Source: a virus. Taken from it: DNA of 64,000 nucleotides. A program made the position numbers and the translations under genes. The notes beneath the pieces were generated by a model. The model was given only the letters and a program-made list of their open reading frames with translations. It ran no database searches and was not told the origin of the DNA. The stretch spans positions 1 through 64,000 of the IMG/VR virus record IMGVR_UViG_3300042505_001513, one strand, 5' to 3'. Shown here in pieces: positions 1 through 6,952 of the stretch (the stretch's first letter is position 1; the number at the start of each line of letters is the position of its first letter).

Positions 1-1
1 C

Positions 2-406
2 ATTCTATTGACCCACGCTGGTTTAGATCAACGATTGGTGTCTCCCAATTGTTCTACAAATGAAGATATTTTCAAATATCTTGATCAATGTAGTGATGAA
101 GCTACAACCAAGTTAAAGAGTGATGATTTACATTGGTTTTATCAAGTTGGATATAGTAGAGGAGGTAGATTTAGAGCTGGTGGTATTGTATGGTGTGATT
201 TTGATCATGAATTTAGTCCTATTGATGGTTTAAGACAAATTGTAGGACACACAAATCAATGGGAAACTGGCAGAGCTGCTCAGTATCATAAAGAAGGATA
301 TATGAATATTACAGATGCAGATAATATTTGTATTGATTGTAATTTAGATCAATACATTACTATTGCAAATGGTAAGATGGAGTTAAAAAACTATAGTGAC
401 CTATAA
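2..406 (+). CDS. Metallophosphoesterase, C-terminal part (5' end outside window)
   Basis: The reading frame is already open at base 2, so the gene starts upstream and the TTG at 8 is probably internal. The visible part carries C-terminal hallmarks of calcineurin-like phosphoesterases: a THAGL strand-His motif at once, then RAGGIVWCDF, an IVGHT motif near residue 75-80 that would supply metal-binding His, and a closing NICIDC...ITIANGKMEL stretch like the final sheet of Ser/Thr protein phosphatase-type enzymes. Phage members of the family act as protein or nucleotide phosphatases; which applies here cannot be told. A strong terminator follows, so it ends a transcription unit. The N-terminal metal site (DxH, GD) is not visible. 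Confidence 0.7.
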   Translation: MLLTHAGLDQRLVSPNCSTNEDIFKYLDQCSDEATTKLKSDDLHWFYQVGYSRGGRFRAGGIVWCDFDHEFSPIDGLRQIVGHTNQWETGRAAQYHKEGYMNITDADNICIDCNLDQYITIANGKMELKNYSDL

Positions 407-430
407 TAGGTTTAGTTACACTTGTGTTAA

Positions 431-464
431 GGGTTGTTACATTACCGTGACAACCCTTTTCTTT
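431..464 (+). terminator. Rho-independent terminator after phosphoesterase
   Basis: A 10-bp stem (431-440 with 447-456, one T-G wobble) around a 6-base loop is followed by a T-rich run at 457-464. It lies 25 bases after the phosphoesterase stop codon. Confidence 0.85.
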
Positions 465-491
465 TGCGTTAATAATGATATATTAGTACAT

Positions 492-683
492 ATGAAACAT
501 TTAAACATTCATTGTACCCATTGTGATTCACAAGCAGTTATTAAAAACGGTAAAATTAAGATGACTTGTATATGTGATGATGATGTAAGAATGATTGATT
601 TGAATGAACATATTGATGGTAGACATCATCAACATGTATATAGTATGTTTAATGATGATTATGAGTATGTTAACGTAAAATAA
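492..683 (+). CDS. Small zinc-ribbon-like protein (63 aa)
   Basis: I chose the ATG at 492; the frame is open further upstream but that part overlaps the terminator hairpin at 431-464 and encodes no sensible protein. The product starts MKHLNIHCTHCDSQ and has a CxxC pair near residue 8 and a CIC near residue 27, followed by an acidic, His-rich tail (GRHHQH). This looks like half of a zinc ribbon or a small rubredoxin-like knuckle. No family recognised. It stands alone between a terminator and the next nuclease gene. Function unknown; possibly a small early host-takeover protein, which is only a guess. Confidence 0.55.
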   Translation: MKHLNIHCTHCDSQAVIKNGKIKMTCICDDDVRMIDLNEHIDGRHHQHVYSMFNDDYEYVNVK

Positions 684-735
684 AGGGGGAGGGGGTACCC
701 CTAAAATAAATAAAAAGAAAATTAAAATTTGTCTA

Positions 736-742
736 TATTTAT
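736..742 (+). promoter_or_regulatory. TATTTAT box upstream of GIY-YIG gene
   Basis: TATTTAT lies 7 bases before the ATG at 750. The same heptamer lies 4-13 bases before nine other unit-leading genes in this window. Confidence 0.4.
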
Positions 743-749
743 TGGACAA

Positions 750-1082
750 ATGGGTGAAAAAAGACAAAAAGAGGGTTATATTTACGTAATTAGTAACATT
801 AATTTCCCTAATTATTACAAAATAGGTGTTACTGAAGATATCAAATCCAGACTACGTACATATCAAACAAGTAGTCCGTTAAGAAACTACAAAATAGAGT
901 ATTATATACATCATCCAGACTGTTATACTGCAGAAAAAGATATTCATGAACAGATGAAGCATTTTGCTAGGAATCAGAAAAATGAATGGTTTGAAATTGG
1001 CAGTTTACAGATGGTAATTGATAGATTGGATGAAAGTCTACAACCAAAAGAAAAAATTTCTCTTGACCTTTATAAAAAGTAG
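750..1082 (+). CDS. GIY-YIG-type nuclease (T5orf172 / MUG113-like)
   Basis: The protein (110 aa from the ATG at 750; a TTG at 729 is possible but lies over the TATTTAT box) matches the T5orf172 branch of the GIY-YIG superfamily. It has GYIYVISN as the GIY strand, then YYKIGVTEDIKSRLRTYQ with the YKIG motif and the conserved Arg, then a TAEKDIHEQMKHF helix with the likely metal-binding Glu, and a closing EWFEI strand. Such proteins in phages are small endonucleases, sometimes homing, sometimes fused to other domains; this one is stand-alone. It is followed closely by an HNH gene with its own promoter. Catalytic activity is inferred from the retained motifs. Confidence 0.8.
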   Translation: MGEKRQKEGYIYVISNINFPNYYKIGVTEDIKSRLRTYQTSSPLRNYKIEYYIHHPDCYTAEKDIHEQMKHFARNQKNEWFEIGSLQMVIDRLDESLQPKEKISLDLYKK

Positions 1083-1090
1083 ACTATACT
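1063..1090 (+). promoter_or_regulatory. Sigma-70 type promoter for HNH gene
   Basis: TTGACC at 1063-1068, a 16-base spacer and TATACT at 1085-1090, ending 18 bases before the ATG at 1109. It overlaps the end of the preceding gene. An AAGGTGAG Shine-Dalgarno sequence lies in the predicted short leader, one of the few strong ones in the window. Confidence 0.65.
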
Positions 1091-1108
1091 TATGATGTAA
1101 GGTGAGTT

Positions 1109-1753
1109 ATGAATAATGTTGCAAATAAACTAATATGTTTAAATCTGAATGCTAACTGGCAACCAGTTGGGTTTAAAACCGTCAAAGATGCTATTGTGGA
1201 TCTTTGTGGTGCTGAATCTCATGGTAAACCATCTACAATGGCATTGGATATTGAATATGAACTAGATGATAATGGACAACCCATTTTTGATGAAGCTAAG
1301 AGTATGAATCCAGTTTCATGGGAAGAATGGATGTTGTTGCCTATTAGACCATGGGATTTGGCCATAAATAGTCCTACTAGAAGCATTAGGGTGCCAACTG
1401 TCATCATTGCTACAAATTTCAACAAAATGCCTATTAAGACATTTAAAGGAAAACCTAGCAAGGATGGTATTTGGAATAGAGATCAAGGTATTTGTCAGTA
1501 TACTGGTAAGAAGTTATCAAAGGATCAATCTACTATTGACCACGTAATTCCACGTAGTAAAGGTGGTTTAGATACTTGGACCAACATGGTTGTTTGTGAC
1601 AAAAGTCTTAATAGTAAAAAAGGCAATAAAATGAACAGTGAACTTGGTTTGAAGTTAAAGAAAGAACCAGTGGAACCAAGTCCAACTCCAGTGTCTGCTT
1701 TGATCAGAGAAGCAAAACATCACACTTGGAAACATTTTTTAATTAATAGTTAA
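1109..1753 (+). CDS. HNH endonuclease
   Basis: 214 aa. The C-terminal half has a complete HNH fold of the type R-x-x-G-x-C-x-Y-T (RDQGICQYTGKKL, about residues 127-139), then TIDHVIPRSKGG with the catalytic His, and TWTNMVVCDKSLNSKKGN with the Asn and zinc-region Cys. The N-terminal 110 residues (starting NKLICLNLNANWQPV) resemble the leader domain that precedes HNH in a common phage family. The start is supported by a good AAGGTGAG ribosome-binding site and a sigma-70 promoter. It may be a free-standing homing nuclease or a DNA-processing enzyme; context does not decide. A terminator follows directly. Confidence 0.85.
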   Translation: MNNVANKLICLNLNANWQPVGFKTVKDAIVDLCGAESHGKPSTMALDIEYELDDNGQPIFDEAKSMNPVSWEEWMLLPIRPWDLAINSPTRSIRVPTVIIATNFNKMPIKTFKGKPSKDGIWNRDQGICQYTGKKLSKDQSTIDHVIPRSKGGLDTWTNMVVCDKSLNSKKGNKMNSELGLKLKKEPVEPSPTPVSALIREAKHHTWKHFLINS

Positions 1754-1765
1754 AAATAATTACAC

Positions 1766-1805
1766 AAAAACTTCTGGTGAAATACTTATTCATCAGAAGT
1801 TTTTT
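1766..1805 (+). terminator. Rho-independent terminator, overlapping the leader of the next gene
   Basis: A stem of 10 bp (1771-1780 with 1790-1799, one G-T wobble), extended by A/T pairs, with a 9-base loop and six T at 1800-1805. The T run abuts the ATG of the next small gene, so the hairpin may also sequester that gene's AGAAG ribosome-binding site (1795-1799). Confidence 0.75.
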
Positions 1806-1982
1806 ATGCGTAAATCAAGAGTTGATAAAATTAAGTTGTTAAATGAAGAAAATGAAGTGGATGTAACTTCAGATATGCTCAATTCTTATAGAAGTAATAC
1901 CAAAAAGAGAGTAACAAAAAAAGGATTAGAAAAGTATTTCAACAATCTAATCCTTTTGATGCAAAGCCGTGAGTTAGTTTAA
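1806..1982 (+). CDS. Small basic hypothetical protein (58 aa)
   Basis: An intact 58-codon frame starting ATG at 1806 and ending TAA at 1980-1982, exactly against the stop of the convergent gene at 1983. The product starts MRKSRVDKIKLLNEE and continues with TKKRVTKKGLEKYF. It is Lys/Arg-rich and mostly helix-forming, consistent with a small nucleic-acid-binding protein, but no family is recognised. The only ribosome-binding candidate (AGAAG, 6 bases before ATG) sits in the 3' arm of the upstream terminator hairpin, so translation may depend on read-through or hairpin melting. It fills an otherwise empty gap with no internal stop, which supports it being real. Confidence 0.5.
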   Translation: MRKSRVDKIKLLNEENEVDVTSDMLNSYRSNTKKRVTKKGLEKYFNNLILLMQSRELV

Positions 1983-2231
1983 CTACTCCAGACTAATTCT
2001 TTTTTCTCTCAATTCTTTTGGTAATAGTTCTTGAATTGGATAAGTGCATTTTGAACACACTGGAATTTGGATTGGTACCAATGCGTCTTTATCTGTTCCC
2101 GCCAATATTTTACTTACTCTTCTAAACATAAATGCGTTATTAAACACATTATTGTTGCACTTTTCACACTCAATTGCGCTTGTATCTTCAATACCAAAGT
2201 TTGGTTGTTGATTCATCATATTTTGATTCAT
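1983..2231 (-). CDS. Conserved zinc-ribbon phage protein (82 aa)
   Basis: The product has a flexible Asn/Gln/Met-rich start (MNQNMMNQQPNFG), then IECEKCNNNVF and, 30 residues later, IPVCSKCTYPI. The CxxC...CxxC pattern makes a zinc ribbon. The spacing and the intervening FMFRRVSKILAG segment are as I recall in small uncharacterised proteins of T4-like and other large myoviruses. It is led by a TATAAATA box four bases or fewer from the ATG, so it is probably expressed late. The gmd gene lies just upstream on the same strand (4-base gap). Function unknown. Confidence 0.7.
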   Translation of the reverse strand: MNQNMMNQQPNFGIEDTSAIECEKCNNNVFNNAFMFRRVSKILAGTDKDALVPIQIPVCSKCTYPIQELLPKELREKRISLE

Positions 2232-2232
2232 A

Positions 2233-2240
2233 TATTTATA
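2233..2240 (-). promoter_or_regulatory. T4-late-type TATAAATA box
   Basis: On the minus strand TATAAATA ends one base before the ATG at 2231. The box matches the T4 late consensus; a transcript from it would be leaderless or start inside the gene. Confidence 0.4.
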
Positions 2241-3360
2241 GTCCGATTTGTTTTAAATCATTAGTCACCATCTTTTCAACGAGTTGTTCAAATGATGTTT
2301 CTGGTTTCCATTCCAATTCATTTCTGGCTTTGGTACTATCCCCTAGTAACAAATCCACTTCTGCTGGTCTATAAAATTTAGGATTAATTTTAACCAAAAC
2401 TGATGATATAGGTTCATATTTCATTGCATCTTTGGTACTAATACTAAATTCCGCTGATTCTGCTTGTCCATGCCATGCACCTTCAATGTTGGCTGATTTA
2501 AACGCATACCATACAAATTCTGCAATAGTGTGTGTTTCATTACTGGAAAGAACATATTCATTTGGAGTGTTTTGGTTTAACATTAACCAAATACCTTTGA
2601 CAAAATCTTCAGCGTCACTCCAATCTCTTTTGGCTTTTACATTACCCAATTCAATTGGTTCAAATGATTTATTTTCAAGAATAGCTTTTTTGATTCTAGC
2701 TACCCCTTTTGTAATTTTACGAGTAACAAACTCTTCACCTCTACGAGTACCTTCATGATTAAACAACAAACCTTGAATTGCATACAGATTATAACTTTCT
2801 CTATATACTTTAACTAATTGTCTTGCAGCTGATTTACTTGCACCATATGGACTACGTGGTTTAGCTGGGTGTTTTTCATCTTGAGGAATATACTCAACAT
2901 TTCCATATTCTTCACTACTACCAGCGTTATAAAATCTACATGAAGGTTTGTGTTGTCTAATAGCTTCAAGTATATGAATTACCGCAGTGGTATTACATTC
3001 CCATGTTTGAGCCGGAAAATCCCATGATGATCCTACAAATGTTTGAGCGGCTAAATTGATAAAATAGTCTGGTTTTAATTTTTCAACAATTTTACTGATA
3101 CTATGCGCATCACTCAAATCAAAGTTAACCAATTTAAAACGTGGATTATTGTCTAAATGCGCAATATTCTCATGGTTTTTAATACTTAAACGTCTTGCAC
3201 CACCAATTATGGTGTAATCAGTGTTTTCAAGTAGATAATCAACCATATGACTACCATCTTGACCAGTAACACCTGTTACAAACACTAATTTTTCAGTTTT
3301 ATTTTCTCCGACAACATCATTTATATTGTATATATTCATAATAACATCTTTTGGGTTCAT
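2236..3360 (-). CDS. gmd: GDP-mannose 4,6-dehydratase
   Basis: 374 aa, close to the usual 345-375 for Gmd. It would convert GDP-D-mannose to GDP-4-keto-6-deoxy-D-mannose, precursor of GDP-fucose, GDP-rhamnose, GDP-perosamine and others. It is an extended SDR: FVTGVTGQDGSH holds the NAD(P)-binding GxxGxxG (about 28-38), GSSEEYG (147-153) supplies the Ser/Glu catalytic region, and YGASK (172-176) is the YxxxK pair. LFNHEGTRRGEEFVTRKI and YRPAEVDLLLGD are typical Gmd signatures. No partner epimerase/reductase is visible in the window. A C-methyltransferase for NDP-keto-sugars lies at 57480. The start could also be the Met at residue 8. Confidence 0.95.
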   Translation of the reverse strand: MNPKDVIMNIYNINDVVGENKTEKLVFVTGVTGQDGSHMVDYLLENTDYTIIGGARRLSIKNHENIAHLDNNPRFKLVNFDLSDAHSISKIVEKLKPDYFINLAAQTFVGSSWDFPAQTWECNTTAVIHILEAIRQHKPSCRFYNAGSSEEYGNVEYIPQDEKHPAKPRSPYGASKSAARQLVKVYRESYNLYAIQGLLFNHEGTRRGEEFVTRKITKGVARIKKAILENKSFEPIELGNVKAKRDWSDAEDFVKGIWLMLNQNTPNEYVLSSNETHTIAEFVWYAFKSANIEGAWHGQAESAEFSISTKDAMKYEPISSVLVKINPKFYRPAEVDLLLGDSTKARNELEWKPETSFEQLVEKMVTNDLKQIGL

Positions 3361-3368
3361 AACCGTGA

Positions 3369-3860
3369 TTATTCATCGTAACCATCATCATCTTCTTCAT
3401 CGTCAAAATCTTCATCATCTATAGAGTCTTCATTTTTCTGATGAAACATTTTAAAATCATGATCAGATAATTTTAACAAATTAACTATTGTAAGTATCAA
3501 AAAACACATTTCATCTTTGTTAAGTTTTTTTTGAATTACTTTTTCTACAATAGAAGCACCAAAAATACTTAACAATGCAGTTCTTTTAGTATCATCCAAA
3601 AAGAATTTTGTAGGTTTTTTACCAACACTCTTTTTTTCTTGATAAGGAACTACTAATCCGGGTATTTTACCTAAACTAATACTTTCATTGGTTTTCTTGA
3701 TTATCTCTTTTTTAAGTAACAAGTCAAATTCTTTTTTGGTTTTACAATTTTTTTTAATTTTTTGCGTCAATGACTTAAATTCATTTTTAGAAATTTTACG
3801 TGCAATGCTAAAAGATGACATCACACCATGTTTTGCAATTAAATGATCTAAGTTGTTCAT
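3369..3860 (-). CDS. Hypothetical protein with basic body and acidic tail
   Basis: 163 aa, unrecognised. Residues 1-75 are strongly basic and helical (Lys runs such as KIKKNCKTKKEF). Residues 95-135 look like a compact helical pair (ALLSIFGASIVEKVI, MCFLILTIVNLLKLSDHD). The last 20 residues are almost all Asp/Glu. This charge split is common in small phage DNA-mimic, scaffolding or chaperone-like proteins, but no function can be assigned. It leads the gmd-containing pair and has a TATTTAT box five bases before its ATG. Confidence 0.6.
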   Translation of the reverse strand: MNNLDHLIAKHGVMSSFSIARKISKNEFKSLTQKIKKNCKTKKEFDLLLKKEIIKKTNESISLGKIPGLVVPYQEKKSVGKKPTKFFLDDTKRTALLSIFGASIVEKVIQKKLNKDEMCFLILTIVNLLKLSDHDFKMFHQKNEDSIDDEDFDDEEDDDGYDE

Positions 3861-3865
3861 GATAT

Positions 3866-3872
3866 ATAAATA
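3866..3872 (-). promoter_or_regulatory. TATTTAT box upstream of 3369-3860 gene
   Basis: Minus-strand TATTTAT five bases before the ATG at 3860, within a near-palindromic GATATTTATATATC. Confidence 0.35.
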
Positions 3873-3897
3873 TCATAATAACATTTTAAATTTTATT

Positions 3898-4662
3898 TTA
3901 AAATCTAGCCTTGATTGGTTTCTTTGCACCTTGCATCACATCAGGATCCATACTATAATGAATGGTTCCTCTTCTGATATATCCTCTACCAGACAAAAAC
4001 ATACAGTTATAACACACAATCTTAAGATTTTCTAATTTATGATTGTGTCTATCACCATCTTCAAACCATAATAACAATGGAATTTTACCATCTGTTACTC
4101 TACGTTCATTAAATCCACATTGTTCACATTCAGCTTTTTTAGTATCAGAACGTATCAATTTATCTTTTAATCTGTGAATAGGAAAGTTAGGAAATTGACC
4201 GGCAAGTATCTTATGCAATGGATATTTGCCTTTACTGGGATTAATTGCATTTTGAACTTTTCTTCTTAGATGTGTTTTACATATGTCATGACAACCATAC
4301 ATCTTTGCATATTTTTTATATGTAACATATGTAACTCCTAATCGTATTGCAGTTTCTTTTGCACTTCTTGATTTTTCTCTTGCTTCTCTAATTTCAGATT
4401 CTAATAAAGGTCTAGCACTTTTACCTCTTCTACCTCTTTTTGGAAACAAAAATGGTTCTGCTTGTTTTTCCAAATGTGGAATACTAACACCATTTTCATG
4501 CAATTGTTTTACTTCTTCAGCAATTTCTTTTGCAACGTCTTCACCAAGACTATTGATCTGTTTAATTTCTTTTACTTCTTGTTTGAGACTTTGTAATTCA
4601 GACAACTGTTTTTGCATTTCAGCCATCTGAGATAATATAACATTAATATCAGGAGTATTCAT
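3898..4662 (-). CDS. HNH-like protein with coiled coil and helix-turn-helix (degenerate HNH)
   Basis: 254 aa. Residues 10-58 form a coiled coil (QMAEMQKQLSELQSLKQEV). A basic hinge FPKRGRRGKSARP follows (73-85). Residues 98-122 (SRSAKETAIRLGVTYVTYKKY) look like a DNA-binding helix-turn-helix. The C-terminus has a treble-clef HNH-like zinc site: CEQCG (179-183), DGDRHNHKLENL (202-213), CYNC (217-220). The usual first catalytic HH before DG is replaced by WFE, so nuclease activity is doubtful although the fold and zinc ligands remain. It may be a DNA-binding or packaging-related protein instead of a homing nuclease. It sits just downstream of the helicase pair, four bases from its neighbour. 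Confidence 0.7.
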   Translation of the reverse strand: MNTPDINVILSQMAEMQKQLSELQSLKQEVKEIKQINSLGEDVAKEIAEEVKQLHENGVSIPHLEKQAEPFLFPKRGRRGKSARPLLESEIREAREKSRSAKETAIRLGVTYVTYKKYAKMYGCHDICKTHLRRKVQNAINPSKGKYPLHKILAGQFPNFPIHRLKDKLIRSDTKKAECEQCGFNERRVTDGKIPLLLWFEDGDRHNHKLENLKIVCYNCMFLSGRGYIRRGTIHYSMDPDVMQGAKKPIKARF

Positions 4663-4665
4663 ATA

Positions 4666-4974
4666 CTAAGCTCTAATTGGTTCTTTTGCTAAATCAATCT
4701 TTGTTTCATGTAAAAAGAATGATCTGAGTAATTCTGCTTTTGAATAAAATCCAGCATTGGTTAACAATTTGTATGTGTTGTATACAGTTGGTTTAATCTT
4801 TTTATTTTTATTCACTTCCCACGCTTGAATAACGGGTGTCACTTTTAACATACCTTCATTTATTTTTTTCTCTAACGCTTGAGTACACGCTTCAATTATA
4901 TAATCTTCAAATATATTATTGTCTACGTTTATTGTCTCAATCCAATCATGTCCCTTAACAATTACTTTTTTCAT
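4666..4974 (-). CDS. Hypothetical protein between helicase and HNH-like gene
   Basis: 102 aa, no recognised domain. It is alpha/beta in character: an N-terminal strand (KKVIVKGHDWIETI), a helix (NIFEDYIIEACTQALEKKI) and a C-terminal helix-rich part (AELLRSFFLHETKIDLA). The start overlaps the helicase stop by four bases (ATGA), so translation is coupled to the helicase. That suggests a shared role or at least co-regulation. No signal peptide, membrane segment or metal motif is seen. Confidence 0.6.
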   Translation of the reverse strand: MKKVIVKGHDWIETINVDNNIFEDYIIEACTQALEKKINEGMLKVTPVIQAWEVNKNKKIKPTVYNTYKLLTNAGFYSKAELLRSFFLHETKIDLAKEPIRA

Positions 4975-6584
4975 GTTGTTAAATCTCCGTCATTTAATAG
5001 ATCCATATTTTCAAGCTTACGTTTTACACTATCACAAACTTTTTCTTCTACTGTCTTTGCAACAAACACAATCTTTTGTATGCTTTTACTTTTAGCACTA
5101 TCACGCCAAACTCGACCAGTAGCTTGACGCATTAATACTGCGGAATAACTAGGACTAATCAATGACATACGTGGATGTTTACCATTCAAATCATGTAAAC
5201 TTAATCCAGCACCACCAGCTTGAATGTTTACTAATATTATCCGTTCTTTGTCCGCTTGAAAATCATCAATGTTTTGTTGTCTGGCTTTTGCATACTTAGC
5301 TTCACCATTAACAATACATTTTGTGTTTAATCTTTCTGATAAAGCATCAATAGTTTCAGTAAAATTACAAAATACTACCACACTCATTCCATTTTCAATT
5401 GCCTCTTCAATCATTTCAATGAAAAGTGGAACCTTGACCAATTCTACCTTTTGTCTAGCTCTGAGAATTGCAGTCAATTCACTAGTATTTTCTTTACTTT
5501 CCTTCTTTATCTTCTTTTGTAACTTAGCCAATTCAGCTTCCATCTCCGCATAAATGTTATTGATCTTCTTTTGAGCATCTTCTTCCATGTCATAACATTC
5601 AGCATCAATTTGACTTTCTGGAAAGTTTGGAATTGTATCTCTTGTGAGTCTTACTCCTCTGTTAACAAATATATCTTCATGAAGTTTTTTCAATACTTCT
5701 TTGTTACCATTAAATTGTAATCCAAATCTACCTTTAGTTACACCATGTGCATATAACCAAGTGTAATATTGTTTGTTGTTCTCAAACAATTTAATGGCCA
5801 TTCCTACAGTCTTTAATTCTAATGGATTGGTTGCGTTAGTAGCACTACAAAACAACATCTTATAACCTTGTTTTAATGCTTCCAAACAAGTTTCACTGTT
5901 TTTTGTATTTGCACCCTTTAATTTTTGACTTTCATCCCAAATAATAAGAGTAGATTTAGGAATCTTCCATACAAATTCATTACGTCTAGTGTCTCTTCTT
6001 TTGACATAAGACGCAATCATACTGTCTTTTTTACCCATTCTAAGCATTTCATAATTGATAATGCCAACCAATCTATGATTCATCTTAAAATGATTCTTGA
6101 TAACTCTTTTCCAAGATTCCATGACTGCTTTTGGACATACTACAAGAACGTCCATATCCAATTCTCTTGCAGTGCCACATGCATTGTAGGTTTTACCAAC
6201 GCCTACGTCACTACCATCAATTGCGCATCCCCATTTTTTGATGGCTGCGCATAATGTACCTACAGCAGTAACTTGCCATGGACGTAATCCACTATTGTCT
6301 TTGAGTTCAATTGGTTTTAATGGAGTTTCAACCTTTGCGGTTTCAACAGTTTTTGTGTTAGTTAACTCTTCTTTTTTCAACTTGGTTTCAGTTAAAAACC
6401 AGTCATTGTCAACTTTTTTGACTCCATATCCTTTGTCTTTTAATTTGAAACTGTTACCCTTCCAATAAATAAAAAATTCATTTCTATAGTTTACTGGAAT
6501 TAACCAATGACGGGTCCATACTGGATAACCGCCTTTTGTTTCAAGTTGATATGGATCACTCCACTTTACGTCCAAATTAATCAT
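4971..6584 (-). CDS. SNF2-type DNA helicase / ATPase
   Basis: 537 aa superfamily 2 helicase. N-terminal 95 residues form an accessory domain. Then: LRPWQ Q-motif-like entry (100-104), Walker A DVGVGKT (126-132), VLVVCPKAV motif Ia, WDESQ motif II (216-220), CSAT motif III (246-249), and in the second RecA lobe VVVFCNF, GGAGLSLHDLNG (motif V) and QATGRVWR (motif VI). Replacement of DEAD by DESQ and the PSYS...Q-x-x-GR-x-x-R end fit the SNF2 branch. It probably remodels replication or recombination intermediates, a role filled by UvsW in T4, though direct orthology with UvsW is not claimed. It is in an operon with the two preceding small genes. Confidence 0.9.
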   Translation of the reverse strand: MINLDVKWSDPYQLETKGGYPVWTRHWLIPVNYRNEFFIYWKGNSFKLKDKGYGVKKVDNDWFLTETKLKKEELTNTKTVETAKVETPLKPIELKDNSGLRPWQVTAVGTLCAAIKKWGCAIDGSDVGVGKTYNACGTARELDMDVLVVCPKAVMESWKRVIKNHFKMNHRLVGIINYEMLRMGKKDSMIASYVKRRDTRRNEFVWKIPKSTLIIWDESQKLKGANTKNSETCLEALKQGYKMLFCSATNATNPLELKTVGMAIKLFENNKQYYTWLYAHGVTKGRFGLQFNGNKEVLKKLHEDIFVNRGVRLTRDTIPNFPESQIDAECYDMEEDAQKKINNIYAEMEAELAKLQKKIKKESKENTSELTAILRARQKVELVKVPLFIEMIEEAIENGMSVVVFCNFTETIDALSERLNTKCIVNGEAKYAKARQQNIDDFQADKERIILVNIQAGGAGLSLHDLNGKHPRMSLISPSYSAVLMRQATGRVWRDSAKSKSIQKIVFVAKTVEEKVCDSVKRKLENMDLLNDGDLTT

Positions 6585-6586
6585 GT

Positions 6587-6889
6587 TTAATCACCCATTT
6601 CAGTACGATATTTGCTGTACTGTGCTACTTCATGAATATTACCTTTTACAAGACTACCATCTTTTCTTACAGTGCCAATATTAAAATATTCACTTAGTGA
6701 TTGTGTAAATACTTTACCTTCTGCATCATCATAACCGTGACCTAAATCAATTAGGTTTTGCATATATTGTTGTCTGGTTTGATGAAATTTGCGTTGAACA
6801 GTAGTTTCCAAATGTTTTACCACTTCATTAACTGAATTGTAAATAAATGGTTCTCTTCTAATAGTATTATCTATAATATAGTATTTCAT
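6587..6889 (-). CDS. Hypothetical protein upstream of helicase
   Basis: 100 aa, no recognised family. Starts MKYYIIDNTIRREPFIYNS, followed by a helical region with EVVKHLETTVQRKFHQTRQQYMQ and a C-terminal GTVRKDGSLVKGN strand. It is the first gene of the helicase operon, with a weak promoter touching its ATG, and ends two bases before the helicase start. It may be a helicase accessory factor, but this rests on position only. Confidence 0.6.
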   Translation of the reverse strand: MKYYIIDNTIRREPFIYNSVNEVVKHLETTVQRKFHQTRQQYMQNLIDLGHGYDDAEGKVFTQSLSEYFNIGTVRKDGSLVKGNIHEVAQYSKYRTEMGD

Positions 6890-6894
6890 ACGTT

Positions 6895-6922
6895 TATATA
6901 TATGAACTATACCACGTTACAA
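6895..6922 (-). promoter_or_regulatory. Possible sigma-70 promoter of helicase operon
   Basis: Minus strand TTGTAA (6917-6922), 16-base spacer, TATATA (6895-6900), five bases before the ATG at 6889. A start 6-7 bases after the -10 would fall in the start codon, giving a leaderless message. Confidence 0.4.
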
Positions 6923-6952
6923 ATTATATTCAATTATTTATAATTTATTCCG

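Noticed and set aside
396-491. Upstream extension of the small zinc-ribbon gene
   Set aside because: The extension overlaps a terminator hairpin and the preceding gene end; the ATG at 492 is a better start.
692-701. GGGGTACCCC palindrome as terminator
   Set aside because: No loop of workable size and no T run after it on either strand. It may be a protein site, but nothing supports this.
3853-4035. Plus-strand 60-codon frame
   Set aside because: It is antisense to a well-supported HNH-like gene, with no ribosome site and no recognisable domain.
4971-6584. Orthology of the helicase to T4 UvsW
   Set aside because: Motif II is DESQ and the C-terminal motifs are SNF2-like; without an alignment, a gene name is not justified.
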